Source of the DNA: Andalucia godoyi
Taxonomy: Eukaryota; Discoba; Jakobea; Jakobida; Andaluciidae
Length of the DNA stretch: 64,000 nt
Assembly (NCBI GenBank): GCA_009859145.1
Contig: VRVR01000044.1
Span: 124,001-188,000, forward strand
Direction of reading: 5' to 3'
The position numbers were made by a program, and so were the translations under genes. How positions within the stretch are numbered: position 1 is the stretch's first letter; every line of letters starts with the position of its first letter. The notes beneath the pieces are model-generated. The model was given only the letters and a program-made list of their open reading frames with translations, made no database searches and had not been told where the DNA came from. Below, in pieces: positions 35,214 through 44,320 of this stretch.

Positions 35214-38200
35214 CTAAACCGCTGAAAATTCCACAGACTGACAAAACCATGAAAACTCCGTATTGACGCCTCGTTTGCTTGATTCTCCGAACGACCAGTG
35301 ACAATGACCGGACAGTCTGTACGATCCCTTTGTCACACACAAGATGTGAAACGAATAGACGAGATTCTTCCGTGACATGATATCGGACCACGGAGAAGAT
35401 AGGTGCGGCTTTCCATGCATGATCACATGTTTGGAGTGGGAACTGTGCAGTAACTCGCGAGGAGACGACACTTCGACACGGACATTCAGTCCAAGGTTCT
35501 TGAGCAGCTGCTCCGAAAACAATGCTCTTTGGACTTCTTCAGACGGAATAAATACAGAAACCGTAGCAGTCACCTTCGTCAGTACCCCAACCTTCAATGA
35601 TATTACAGGAGAAGCCAGGTCTGCAGGAGAATCAGCAAGCTTAAAGCATACGGATACCATGGGTCGACATAGCTGTTGCATCAACTCAATGGACAAGTGG
35701 CTTGGCTTTAGTCGCAAACGTCCGCTGCAGCCAAGGGACGACTTCCACGGTATACTAACCAAAGGCGACAAGTAGTTTGAGCACCGAAGAACATCCTCGT
35801 GATTCAATTTTCTTGGCTTTCCCTTCGAATCCACTTTGCAGTGCAGCTTTTGCCAAACGTCGGGATCCTCAAAGAGCGGAATGTCCACGGAGCAACTGGA
35901 GGAACATCCCGGAGGAATGGTGATTTCTTGCTGAAGACATGCAGATCCACTAAGAAGATTTGCAACGTCAAGCGTCAGCCTTCGACGATCCGAGGCAAAG
36001 GTCTCGCAATTTCCAACCGTGATACTGCAAACGGAAAGAGCAGGCATAAGGTCCACTATGAATTCCACGATTGCTTCCCGTTCCCACTCAAGAGCTCGGC
36101 GGTCGCTGCTGCTGGAATTGGAAGGCGTTCCCGAGTAGGAAATCCTCACAACGCATTTCCGTTGAGTTGCGCCGTCTTTATACCGAATATGGCCACTGAT
36201 GCTCATTGGGATAGGCAGCATTTCGCCCGGGAGCAGGGAAACTGCCGGATCGGACAGCGCAGATGCATCAATCGAAAGGGATATTTCATCAGGATGGTAG
36301 ATGTCTGAAGAGTCTCTGGGTACGGACAGCAACTGAATGGAGGTTACAGGAATGGAGGAGTGGTTTCGCACCACTAGCTTGGCAGCAACAGTCTCGCCGT
36401 CGGAAAGGATGATGCGATCCAGCCCGCTATCCAGCTTGACGGTCACCAAAGGAAGCGGCGACACCACGGTAAGCCCTGCGCAAACACTTGGAAGAATGGA
36501 AACTGGAATGTACAACGATTGGGGAAAGCTAAATTCGCGGATGTCTATCCAGAGCCCGACCACATTCATCAACAAGGCCGTCGCGGTTGGGATGAACGAG
36601 GCACGGATGCGGCGTTGCTCGCCATCTGCTTTCAATCGAGTGCGAGGCATTTCGCACGGTAGCCGACCAATTGTCGTCTGCAGCGAGCAGCCAAGCACAG
36701 TTAAGTCAAACGCGTAGGGATTATAAAATGTGAGTTCGACTTCCGCAGGCTCATCCACAACCCACGTGAAAAATTGAGGGGCGTTGACATTCGCCGCATG
36801 CTTTCCGATGTTCGAATATATGAACACGGAGTGTGCTTCCACATTTGTGCCCGTCCGCACCGCTTTCCTCTCCGCCACGACATGCAATGGCTTCACCTCT
36901 TTCAAGAGAGAAAATGCGTGCAGGCAAATTGGCGAGTGCGATGGACAATTCGGTGCAACGGCTACTAGGGAATTGTAGAGATCCTGTTGCTCGTGCAGAG
37001 AAAACACGTCTCGAAAGTACGAAAATGAGTAAAAAATCAGCTGCGCCTGCAAGCTAAAATCTCTCAACTTTTCCGAGACGAGGATCATTTCGTAGAGAAT
37101 CGATTTCTGGAGGACTCTCCAGTTGGAGGACCACCTTACCTGCACAGGCTGCGCCACAGCCTCCTGGCTTCCACCGACATGGTAGAGACTGACCGATTTC
37201 GTGCCAATGACATCAGCAGCTTTCTTCAGCAACGCCAGGCAGACTTGGTAGTTGCACAAGTCGAAGTGCAGTCTTGCTGTTTGTCGCAGAAAGAAGCACA
37301 ATTTTCTTCTGCACGATAACGTAGAAGACACAATAGCCGCAGCTGCATTTGCAACAACTTGGTTTTGAGTCGTTAGCCCTGCCGAGGCGTGGATTCCCGC
37401 GCTAATGTACGACACTGCATCCGCGACATTTGTCGCAGAAGAGGGAAGCGACGACAGAAATCTGGCCATCTTGAAGCACCCCTCTACCACCAGGTGAAAG
37501 GCCTTCTTTTTCCTGTACGTGCTTATTGCCTCGTCATACAAAATTCGAACTCGCTGCTCGACAGTTTGCGCAGGAGCTTCTCCATTCCCTGCTGTGATCG
37601 TGGAGCTCGAAGACGCGGAGCTCGAGCCTGGCGCCGATTTTGCAGGAGACATGATGTCCGAAAGAAGTGATGAGACACGATCCATGGCAGACGGTCTTGA
37701 GAGCAATGAAAAATCTACAAAATCGTGGCTTTCGAGCAGCAGCAGTGTACACGCCAGACCCTCCTGGGCACCCGCAACCCACAAGCTGTCGTTTGAACTC
37801 TTACACAGCTCTACGGCAGTGGTGTATCTTTCGTATGCATCCTTTGTTGAGCCCAGCAGCAGCGCAAAATCACCAACCATCTTGTGCAGTCTGGCGGTGC
37901 GTGTCTTTTTTTGCATAATCTGCATGTTCGGCACAGGCGGCACCTGCACCTGGGGAGCATTTGGCCCCGTTCCTATTGGCCCTGAAGCATTCTGGAGTGC
38001 TGAAAGAGACGATGAACTGGGCAATGGGTCCGCTGGAAGAAGCGCACTCTGTGCAGCACGGTCCAACGGCGTGAGAAGCTGGAAAGAGTCGCTTGCGAAC
38101 GCAACCGTGACATGCTTTTCAATTGACCATATCAAATCGCTGACGACATCCGCAAGAAACGTCGTCAGATAAAACCGCAAATGAGCTATCCTGTCTTCTT

Positions 38201-38702
38201 CTTCTTCTTCATTGCCACCACCACCATAAGATGGAATCATTGCAAACTTATCCAATGGAACATTCTCTTCATCTGCATCGACTGGTTCAAATGCAAAGCA
38301 TCGAAAGCAAAATGCCTCTGGGAATGCATTTCTCGAAAGCTTCAAAAACTGTTGGTGCGCTGTAGCAATTGACTCGCAGTGCCGGCAATGGATGATTCCA
38401 ATGACCGCCGATATCCTTCGGTGCGCTTGGAAGTCTCCAAGGTCCGAACTCGCTCCATTTGCAGCATTTGCGTAGAATGAGACAAACTTGAACCGCACGC
38501 GTCCATCGTTCCAGTCCAGATGAGGGAACGTCGCAGGAACCCCACGCTCCACTTTCATCGCACTCGACAGCGATACAGCATCAAGCGACGACACTATGTT
38601 GCGAAGTCGATCAAACTCTCGAGAAGGAAGATTCCCGACAGGAACAAGCGCAATGCGTACTCGACACGCATCAAGTATCGACGCATCCACATCGAGACTC
38701 AT
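35214..38702 (-). CDS. TRAPPC9: TRAPPII complex subunit TRAPPC9/Trs120
   Basis: 1162 residues. The N-terminus (CRVRIALVPVGNLPSREFDR, then RFKFVSFYANA and IGIIHCRHCESI) matches the GTPase-like opening of Trs120/NIBP. Around residue 270 it has RTARLHKMVGDFALLLGSTK and AYERYTTAVELCKSSNDSLW with VAGAQEGLAC, the family's most conserved tetratricopeptide-like block. The C-terminal half is beta-rich (VVDEPAEVELTFYNPYAFDL, ETVAAKLVVRNHSSIPVTSI), as in the Ig-like domains of TRAPPC9. TRAPPII is the activator for Rab11/Ypt31-type GTPases at the late Golgi. Length compares with 1148 for human and 1289 for yeast. Single exon. Confidence 0.9.
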   Translation of the reverse strand: MSLDVDASILDACRVRIALVPVGNLPSREFDRLRNIVSSLDAVSLSSAMKVERGVPATFPHLDWNDGRVRFKFVSFYANAANGASSDLGDFQAHRRISAVIGIIHCRHCESIATAHQQFLKLSRNAFPEAFCFRCFAFEPVDADEENVPLDKFAMIPSYGGGGNEEEEEDRIAHLRFYLTTFLADVVSDLIWSIEKHVTVAFASDSFQLLTPLDRAAQSALLPADPLPSSSSLSALQNASGPIGTGPNAPQVQVPPVPNMQIMQKKTRTARLHKMVGDFALLLGSTKDAYERYTTAVELCKSSNDSLWVAGAQEGLACTLLLLESHDFVDFSLLSRPSAMDRVSSLLSDIMSPAKSAPGSSSASSSSTITAGNGEAPAQTVEQRVRILYDEAISTYRKKKAFHLVVEGCFKMARFLSSLPSSATNVADAVSYISAGIHASAGLTTQNQVVANAAAAIVSSTLSCRRKLCFFLRQTARLHFDLCNYQVCLALLKKAADVIGTKSVSLYHVGGSQEAVAQPVQVRWSSNWRVLQKSILYEMILVSEKLRDFSLQAQLIFYSFSYFRDVFSLHEQQDLYNSLVAVAPNCPSHSPICLHAFSLLKEVKPLHVVAERKAVRTGTNVEAHSVFIYSNIGKHAANVNAPQFFTWVVDEPAEVELTFYNPYAFDLTVLGCSLQTTIGRLPCEMPRTRLKADGEQRRIRASFIPTATALLMNVVGLWIDIREFSFPQSLYIPVSILPSVCAGLTVVSPLPLVTVKLDSGLDRIILSDGETVAAKLVVRNHSSIPVTSIQLLSVPRDSSDIYHPDEISLSIDASALSDPAVSLLPGEMLPIPMSISGHIRYKDGATQRKCVVRISYSGTPSNSSSSDRRALEWEREAIVEFIVDLMPALSVCSITVGNCETFASDRRRLTLDVANLLSGSACLQQEITIPPGCSSSCSVDIPLFEDPDVWQKLHCKVDSKGKPRKLNHEDVLRCSNYLSPLVSIPWKSSLGCSGRLRLKPSHLSIELMQQLCRPMVSVCFKLADSPADLASPVISLKVGVLTKVTATVSVFIPSEEVQRALFSEQLLKNLGLNVRVEVSSPRELLHSSHSKHVIMHGKPHLSSPWSDIMSRKNLVYSFHILCVTKGSYRLSGHCHWSFGESSKRGVNTEFSWFCQSVEFSAV

Positions 38703-39110
38703 CGAGACATGTACCTACAAAAAAAAACAAATTGCTGCTGCTACTCCTAACCTACGTATATATAATAATAATAAATAATAATCAATAATCAGTAATTGAT
38801 AATCAGTAAATTGATAGCAACGCGGAAACACAATGAAAGTATCGAGAGGAAGGCCCAAGAAAACATCAAAGTGGAATCGGCTGTCGTTTCAAATGGAAGA
38901 CGAACGGATACGACAGCTGGGCTTCCAAATAGCTCAGTGATGTGCATCGTTCAGAACGTACTGGCAAATCACTTATTGTGTGAAGCATTCAATGAAAGCA
39001 GTATCCAGAATATTATCAAGAAGTCTTCATCTGATTTTTTAAATAAAAAATTAATAATTCCATTATATGAGAGGAGGGGGATAATGTACAGAGTCGCAGG
39101 CGATCGAAAA
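38703..39110. other. Intergenic between TRAPPC9 start and the 39111 gene
   Basis: 408 bp with an ATAATAATA tract near 38757-38815. It must contain the TRAPPC9 promoter. The 148-codon plus-strand frame here runs into the antisense of the neighbouring gene and has no homology. Confidence 0.5.
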
Positions 39111-40421
39111 CTATCCACAGGATCTGGTTGCACTGAGGGGAACTGGCAGGAGCCGTGGAATAGTGCGGTCTGCAACTTGGAGGATGGGAAGAGGACTCGA
39201 GGGGCTGGTCTGGCTGGTTTCTGCGAATTGCACGAAACCTGACTCCGGCTCATACTCGGACAGCGTGCATAGGTCGGTTGGTCGGCCGCTGAACGAAAAT
39301 GACGTGCATAGAGGTGAAAAGTCGACCGAACCATGACGGCTGCTGCTACTGCTGCTACTGCTGCTGCTGCTCCTGTGCGCCGCACCCATCATACTTTTGA
39401 GAATCGAGCGTGACTTCCTTGTAGACCCGGGCTTTAAGAGTTCGACTGGATTTTCGTGGTTGAACACAATCTGGCGGACTTTTGTGCTGAACCGGACGTC
39501 AGCATCACCATGCGGCTTCACCACGTCTGCACGAGCCCAATTCCCGTCCGTTCGCGGCTTGTCGACACGCCGTCTTCTGTGCTTCATCATTGGCATTGAC
39601 CCCACGGACGATGCAGCAACAGCAGGAGCAGGAGCGGGGGCAGGAGCAGGAGCAGGAGCACTGTACAAGACTCCGGAGATGTGCGCTGGCTTGATAAAGG
39701 TGTCTTCCCAGTTGGAGCTGGACTCGGTCATCATTGGGGTCCACGCTGCATCAAACGGCGAGTCCAAGCTTGTACTAGACAGAGGCAGCGATGTTCCTCG
39801 AGGATTCGCAGCACGGCACGGAAGCGTCGGGCCAGAACAACACAAGGACGGAAGGGACGATGAAGCATCACAGCTCACTCGAAGGATGCTTGACGAGTGC
39901 GAGCCACTGCTGTGGTTGTGCTGCAGAACCGAGCCAACGGTCCACCGATGCAACTTCTCGTCAAACTCATCCTTCTTCCTGGCACTCACCCTGTCATTCG
40001 CAGTACCGAAGTTGGAATGAAATCGACTGCCCTGTTCGCGTCGGCGATTCCATGCATGTAAGAACTCTGCTTCTTTGAACCCAAGGCCATAGTGGTGGGA
40101 AGGAAGGTCGTGTAGCTGTTCTTTTGAATTTCTCGGCTTCATGCGAGGAGAGGAGATCGTGCGAGTTTCTGTCCATACGGCATTTGTACCATCGTCGGAC
40201 AAGCTTGATCTCTGCGAATCCATCCGTTGTACGCTCGACGGACCGAGTTCATGTCGTGCACCAGTGGCGTCCTGCCGATCGAAACTCGCCGATCGACTAC
40301 GTCGTGGAGGATCAGTCGAATCCACAGATTGAGTGCTGTTGCGCTGACGAATCTTGTTCAGCGAGTCTTCGTACTGCAATCGAGATTCTGAAGGAGCCAC
40401 CTTGGACGAAGAACATCCCAT
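39111..40421 (-). CDS. Probable N-myristoylated protein, unknown function
   Basis: 436 residues starting MGCSSSKVAPSE, a textbook N-myristoylation site with an adjacent Cys for palmitoylation, so it should be membrane-tethered. Most of the chain is Ser/Arg-rich and likely disordered. More ordered islands are FKEAEFLHAWNRRREQGSRF (about 115-135), EFDEKLHRWTVGSVLQ and DVRFSTKVRQIVFNHENPVE; the latter has a VRF core that could be a phosphatase-1 docking site. An Ala-Pro repeat (about 255-272) and a Ser run come from simple-sequence DNA. Role and family unknown; signalling scaffold is a guess. Confidence 0.7.
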   Translation of the reverse strand: MGCSSSKVAPSESRLQYEDSLNKIRQRNSTQSVDSTDPPRRSRSASFDRQDATGARHELGPSSVQRMDSQRSSLSDDGTNAVWTETRTISSPRMKPRNSKEQLHDLPSHHYGLGFKEAEFLHAWNRRREQGSRFHSNFGTANDRVSARKKDEFDEKLHRWTVGSVLQHNHSSGSHSSSILRVSCDASSSLPSLCCSGPTLPCRAANPRGTSLPLSSTSLDSPFDAAWTPMMTESSSNWEDTFIKPAHISGVLYSAPAPAPAPAPAPAVAASSVGSMPMMKHRRRRVDKPRTDGNWARADVVKPHGDADVRFSTKVRQIVFNHENPVELLKPGSTRKSRSILKSMMGAAHRSSSSSSSSSSSRHGSVDFSPLCTSFSFSGRPTDLCTLSEYEPESGFVQFAETSQTSPSSPLPILQVADRTIPRLLPVPLSATRSCG

Positions 40422-40906
40422 CGAAAACCACGAACCGCACGATCACAGAAAGGCGCCCAAGTCGACTTTCTTTTTATATTTCTCTTTTAAAAACAACAAT
40501 AATAAATAAAATAAAAAAGAGGGAACGAGAAAAGAAGAATGTTTGTCGAAGAGCATCCCCTTTTTAAAATAATTTGTTCTTCTTCTTCTTTCGCATACGG
40601 GTTTCTGGAACCTTAGAGAAGTCGGGAAAGTCGGGAACGCGTATCGGAATCCGAGAATGTGGGTATTTTTGGGGAGGTCCTTTCTAGCCTTTCTGCGGAC
40701 AGCGGAATATTTCATTTTAGGACGGATCGCGAGATTCGGGGAATAACCAGAAACGTTGAAATCGGGAGATTTGTGGAGGAGCTGAACGCTAGCGACGCAA
40801 GAGCAGATTGGTTCATTTTTTGCCACGGGATCGCAGCACAGTGAACATTGCACAATGTCAAAAAAGGGGAGAGCTTTCCTGCATGGATGTGGCAGCGCCG
40901 AGCAGT
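40422..40906. other. Intergenic upstream of the myristoylated-protein gene
   Basis: 485 bp with A/T-rich runs near 40470-40570. The 136-codon minus-strand frame here is compositionally unlike neighbouring genes. No gene called. Confidence 0.5.
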
Positions 40907-41256
40907 GCCTACATCATACACTGAACATGCATATCTACGGATAGACATGCATATTCAGTCTTGCATCCCGTTGCCGCGAAGGGGATAGGCCCCAACACGC
41001 CCATATTTGAAATAAAAAGTGACACCAAAAAAAGTGAAACCAACGAATGATAGAATAGATGGCTACGGATGCTGCGTTAAAGAGTGTCGAAAATGCAGAG
41101 CCTGTGTCACCGGCTGAATTCTGGCCGAGCGTGCGTAAGCACGAATTCCCTGTGAAGCAAACGTGCTAGTGTCGGCCAGTGTCGACCGTGTCTGTTTATG
41201 GATACTTCTGCATGCATGACAACGACGTGTCATTATTCAACGGTGTATTTCGATCA
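40907..41256 (-). mobile_element. MITE-like family-B element: left end fused to right end
   Basis: This is an inverted relative of the element at 16304-16849. Its left end (41256 down to about 41010) matches 16304-16530 with scattered substitutions; at AAATATGGGC (41008-40999) it joins directly to GTGTTGGGGCC, the right end, deleting all coding sequence. The join shares GGGC with the sequence before the right end in the 26-kb copy, suggesting microhomology-mediated deletion. The right end contains GGGG-CCTAT-CCCC and an 18-bp-stem hairpin (ACTGAA...TCTA-TCCG-TAGA...TTCAGT) longer than in the 16-kb copy, and ends near TGTAGGC (40913-40907). It is 350 bp and could only move with help from an autonomous copy elsewhere. 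Confidence 0.82.
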
Positions 41257-41377
41257 TTTTTCGATCGGGATTCTCTCTTCACTTGCCTTTCCAAGTGTTT
41301 GAGGTTTCTTTGAGGTTTAAGAAACCGTTACCAGACATTTCTGATGCGCCCGGGTTACCACCATGCACACGGGGGGA

Positions 41378-41409
<32 letters not shown>

Positions 41410-41527
41410 AGGATCGGTGACAGTTCGATCATGTTGATCAGCAAGTCTGGTTCGCGGAAGGCATTGCGCTAATTTACATGGATTGGTCGAGTGAAAAAAT
41501 AAATAAATAAAAATCATCTAAATATTA
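41257..41527. repeat. GAAA tandem repeat region
   Basis: A (GAAA)n tract at about 41375-41410 between the family-B element and the 3' end of the next gene. No gene. Confidence 0.7.
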
Positions 41528-42760
41528 TTACTGGGGAAGGGTTCGCAGTTGCTTAGGCGGAGGAACTGCGATGGACAATACAAGGACTGCCAGCCTGAGC
41601 GTCTGAAACACCGCAGTTGCCCACAGAAGCGACGATGCGTCGGCAAACAGTACAAACTCGTTTGCGAGCAGCACGACGTAAAGCCAGATGCCAGGATCAT
41701 TGAGAGACGCAATCCGCAGCCGAAGTTGCGAGTACAGCATGACGGTTCCTGCAACGAGTGACTGGACAAACAAACGCGGATGATCATCCATGGCAATCAC
41801 GGAGACGAGCCCCACGGAAACAAATGAGAGAAGGTACAGCCCAAGTAGCGCAGGAACCTTGTAATAGGCAACGGGCACCCTTTTGAACAGAATGGGATAC
41901 AAAACGAGGCTGATGCAGACGTATGGCACGTAAACTGCGCGCACGATGCACTCGTGCAGTGGCACTCCAAGAGAAAAGAACCACTCATGCTTCCAATTTG
42001 CTGGACCTGCAAGAGCTGAGAAAAAGTGAATCAAAGAAAACGCATAGTGTTGATTTGTCGGTGCAATCGCGTGTATCAGAAGCGAGAGCACTGGGAACCA
42101 CACCAGCTCAAACACCTTTCCCATACTCATTGCGGAGCAGAGAGCGATGGCAGAGAGACCAACGGCGGCGGTATGTTGGATGACGAAGAAATGAACATAC
42201 TTTCGGAGTGGCGAAGCATACCAGGCGTCTTCTAGCACCGCACACAGCAGCTCGAAGCACGCACACAGCAGGCACGCGAATCGGGAAGCAGGCAGCTCGA
42301 AGTACCCAAACCGCGGTGCCGCGACTGCCATGACGAGAAACGACAGCAGCGACGAAAAGAGAATCAGATGCGATAGCGCCGTGGTCGGCATCTTCGACAG
42401 CCGCCGTGACTCAAACAAGCGGAATGCTCGTTGCTTGGACAAGAGTGGAAAAGACCCGTCAAAAGAAAAAGAAAAAGAAGACGAAGAAGATAATGAAGAC
42501 GACGACGACGACGACGACGGTCCACCTGCTGTAGGTCCACCACCTGGTGTCGTAGGACTACAGCTGGCGGAAGTGGAGGTGGAGTTCATCATCATCATCA
42601 TTGCATTCGTGGTGACCGTGGAGCCGCGCAGGGAGAAGCCGCTGTCGTCCGCGTCGTCGTGGTCGTCGCCAAGAATCGACATTGACATTGGCGCATAGCT
42701 CGGTCGGACATGATGCACAGGAACCATAGCATCAAGCGCAGCCTGGATGAACCCCACCAT
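41528..42760 (-). CDS. Multispan membrane protein, unknown family
   Basis: 410 residues from the ATG at 42760 (MVGFIQAALDAMVPV); the frame upstream opens only with TTG. The N-terminal 110 residues are soluble, with runs of Met, Pro/Gly and Ser coded by simple repeats. From about residue 130 there are eight to nine hydrophobic helices (ALSHLILFSSLLSFLVMAVA, FACLLCACFELLCAVLEDAW, GLSAIALCSAMSMGKVFELV and others). Conserved-looking loops include SPLRKYVHFFVIQHTA and SALAGPANWKHEW. It resembles multispan ER or plasma-membrane proteins but I recognise no family. Divergent from the DET2-like gene. Confidence 0.7.
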   Translation of the reverse strand: MVGFIQAALDAMVPVHHVRPSYAPMSMSILGDDHDDADDSGFSLRGSTVTTNAMMMMMNSTSTSASCSPTTPGGGPTAGGPSSSSSSSSLSSSSSFSFSFDGSFPLLSKQRAFRLFESRRLSKMPTTALSHLILFSSLLSFLVMAVAAPRFGYFELPASRFACLLCACFELLCAVLEDAWYASPLRKYVHFFVIQHTAAVGLSAIALCSAMSMGKVFELVWFPVLSLLIHAIAPTNQHYAFSLIHFFSALAGPANWKHEWFFSLGVPLHECIVRAVYVPYVCISLVLYPILFKRVPVAYYKVPALLGLYLLSFVSVGLVSVIAMDDHPRLFVQSLVAGTVMLYSQLRLRIASLNDPGIWLYVVLLANEFVLFADASSLLWATAVFQTLRLAVLVLSIAVPPPKQLRTLPQ

Positions 42761-43154
42761 TATGACTCTTCGTTTCTTCCACAGACTGGGTTTTCCATGG
42801 GTCACACTGCCGATATTGCCCTCTCGATACTGCGAAACGACACCCGTTTTCAACAACTTTGCAAATTCAAATTTCAATAAATTACATTCAAATAAAAAAT
42901 AAAAAATAGGATTCAAATTGTTTTTTTAAAGAGAAAAATAGATGCTGTTCTTCGATCGGGAATGTCAATTCTGAAAACTGCCCCAGGCGATTTTCCAAAA
43001 AAGAGAGACGCTTAGCGTGCATCGTCTAGCGTGCATGGAAGGCATGGACAAACTACTGTCGAATCGGTCGATAACCGCAGAACGAAACGGAATACTGTGC
43101 GGAGCACACAAATAATCACGCAAGTCACGCACGGTGTTTGGGAGGGGAGACGAG
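42761..43154. promoter_or_regulatory. Divergent promoter region
   Basis: 394 bp between two start codons facing away from each other, with an AT-rich centre (about 42880-42945). It must carry both promoters; no element can be pinpointed. Confidence 0.45.
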
Positions 43155-44086
43155 ATGGTGGATGCATTGTGGTTTCATGATGCGCTGTACAATGTCTGGC
43201 TGCTGAGCGCAATTATCACCTTTCCAATCTTGTTTTTCGTAACGGCTCCTTACGGGAAGTTCCACCGAACCAGTACGGTCTCTCTCTCTTTTTCTCTCTT
43301 TCTCTCTTTCTTTCTTTCTCCTAACGACACTGTCGTTTCATTTTACGATTATTATCTATTTTTTTTTTAAAATGAAAATTAAAATGGATGTTCTTATTAC
43401 CACTGCCGGCGTTGCTTTGGTGTTGTTGTGGAATAGATTTTGGACGGACGATGCACGGCGGACTGGGATGGTTTATCCAGGAGATTCCGTCGCCGGTCGT
43501 AGTCGATCTGTGCTATTGCTGGTGGGCGACCGCTGCTACGACGGGCAGCTTGTGGACCCCAGCGACGGCGTGTCTGGCGTTCTGGAACGTGCACTACCTG
43601 CACAGAGCGGTTATCTGGCCGTTGCGCAGGAAAGTTGGTCCTACAACGCTCTCGGTGGTGGGCGCTGCCGTTGGGTTCAATCTTGTGAACGGCTATCTTA
43701 ACGGCTGGGACCTGGCGAGAGGTGCGGTTCCGCAAAGATGGGACATGGTGTATCTTGGACTGCCAGTTGCGTTCTTGGGAATGCTTTTGAATATTCAGGC
43801 CGATGAGATCCTTGCTGGCCTGCGGAAACCCGGCGAGTCCGGATACAAGATTCCGTACGGCGGGGCGTTTTCGCTCGTTTCCTCTGCAAACTACTTTGGA
43901 GAGCTGCTTGAGTGGACTGGCTATGCAATTGCAACGGGATTTGCACCCGGCGCGGTGGCATTTGTCATTTGGACGGCTGCAAACCTTGTGCCGCGTGCAT
44001 GGACCACACACAAGTGGTACCTGGACAAGTTCAAGAGTGACTACGCCAAACTGAACCGAAAGGCGATCATTCCATACGTTTTCTGA
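43155..44086 (+). CDS. DET2: 3-oxo-5-alpha-steroid 4-dehydrogenase family protein (two exons)
   Basis: Exon 1 is 43155-43272 and exon 2 is 43437-44086, joined in phase 1, giving 255 residues with a continuous family match: FVTAPYGKFHRT|NFGRTMHGGLGWFIQEIPSP. Later motifs are WNVHYLHRAVIWPL, LGLPVAFLGMLLNIQADEIL, the C-terminal signature GYKIPYGGAFSLVSSANYFG with ELLEWTGYAI, and a short aromatic tail ending KAIIPYVF. The Arabidopsis enzyme is 262 residues, so the gene is complete. Family members reduce the delta-4 double bond of 3-oxo steroids with NADPH in the ER membrane. The substrate here could be another sterol or, for related proteins, a fatty enoyl or polyprenol compound. Confidence 0.92.
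43273..43436 (+). other. Intron in the DET2-like gene
   Basis: 164 bp, phase 1, donor GTACGG, acceptor AATAG. It contains CT/TTTC tracts and stop codons. The two exons together are a multiple of three and restore the family's conserved YGK...GW segment. Confidence 0.88.
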
Positions 44087-44320
44087 TGCAGTGCGCACTC
44101 TTTGACTGCGTATGTGGACGTCCGGGTTGTTTTTTGCTTGTTTTTGTTGCTGTACTGTGTTCTACGTTGTTGATCATCATTTCTTTCTTCTTTCTTCTTT
44201 CTTCTTTCTTCTTTCTACTTCTTCTTCTTTTGGTTTTGATGTTGGATTAAAAAGGGCCATTATTTTTCATGAGTACTTGGTACAGGGCTATTTCGCCCGC
44301 AATACACACATGTGCGGGGT

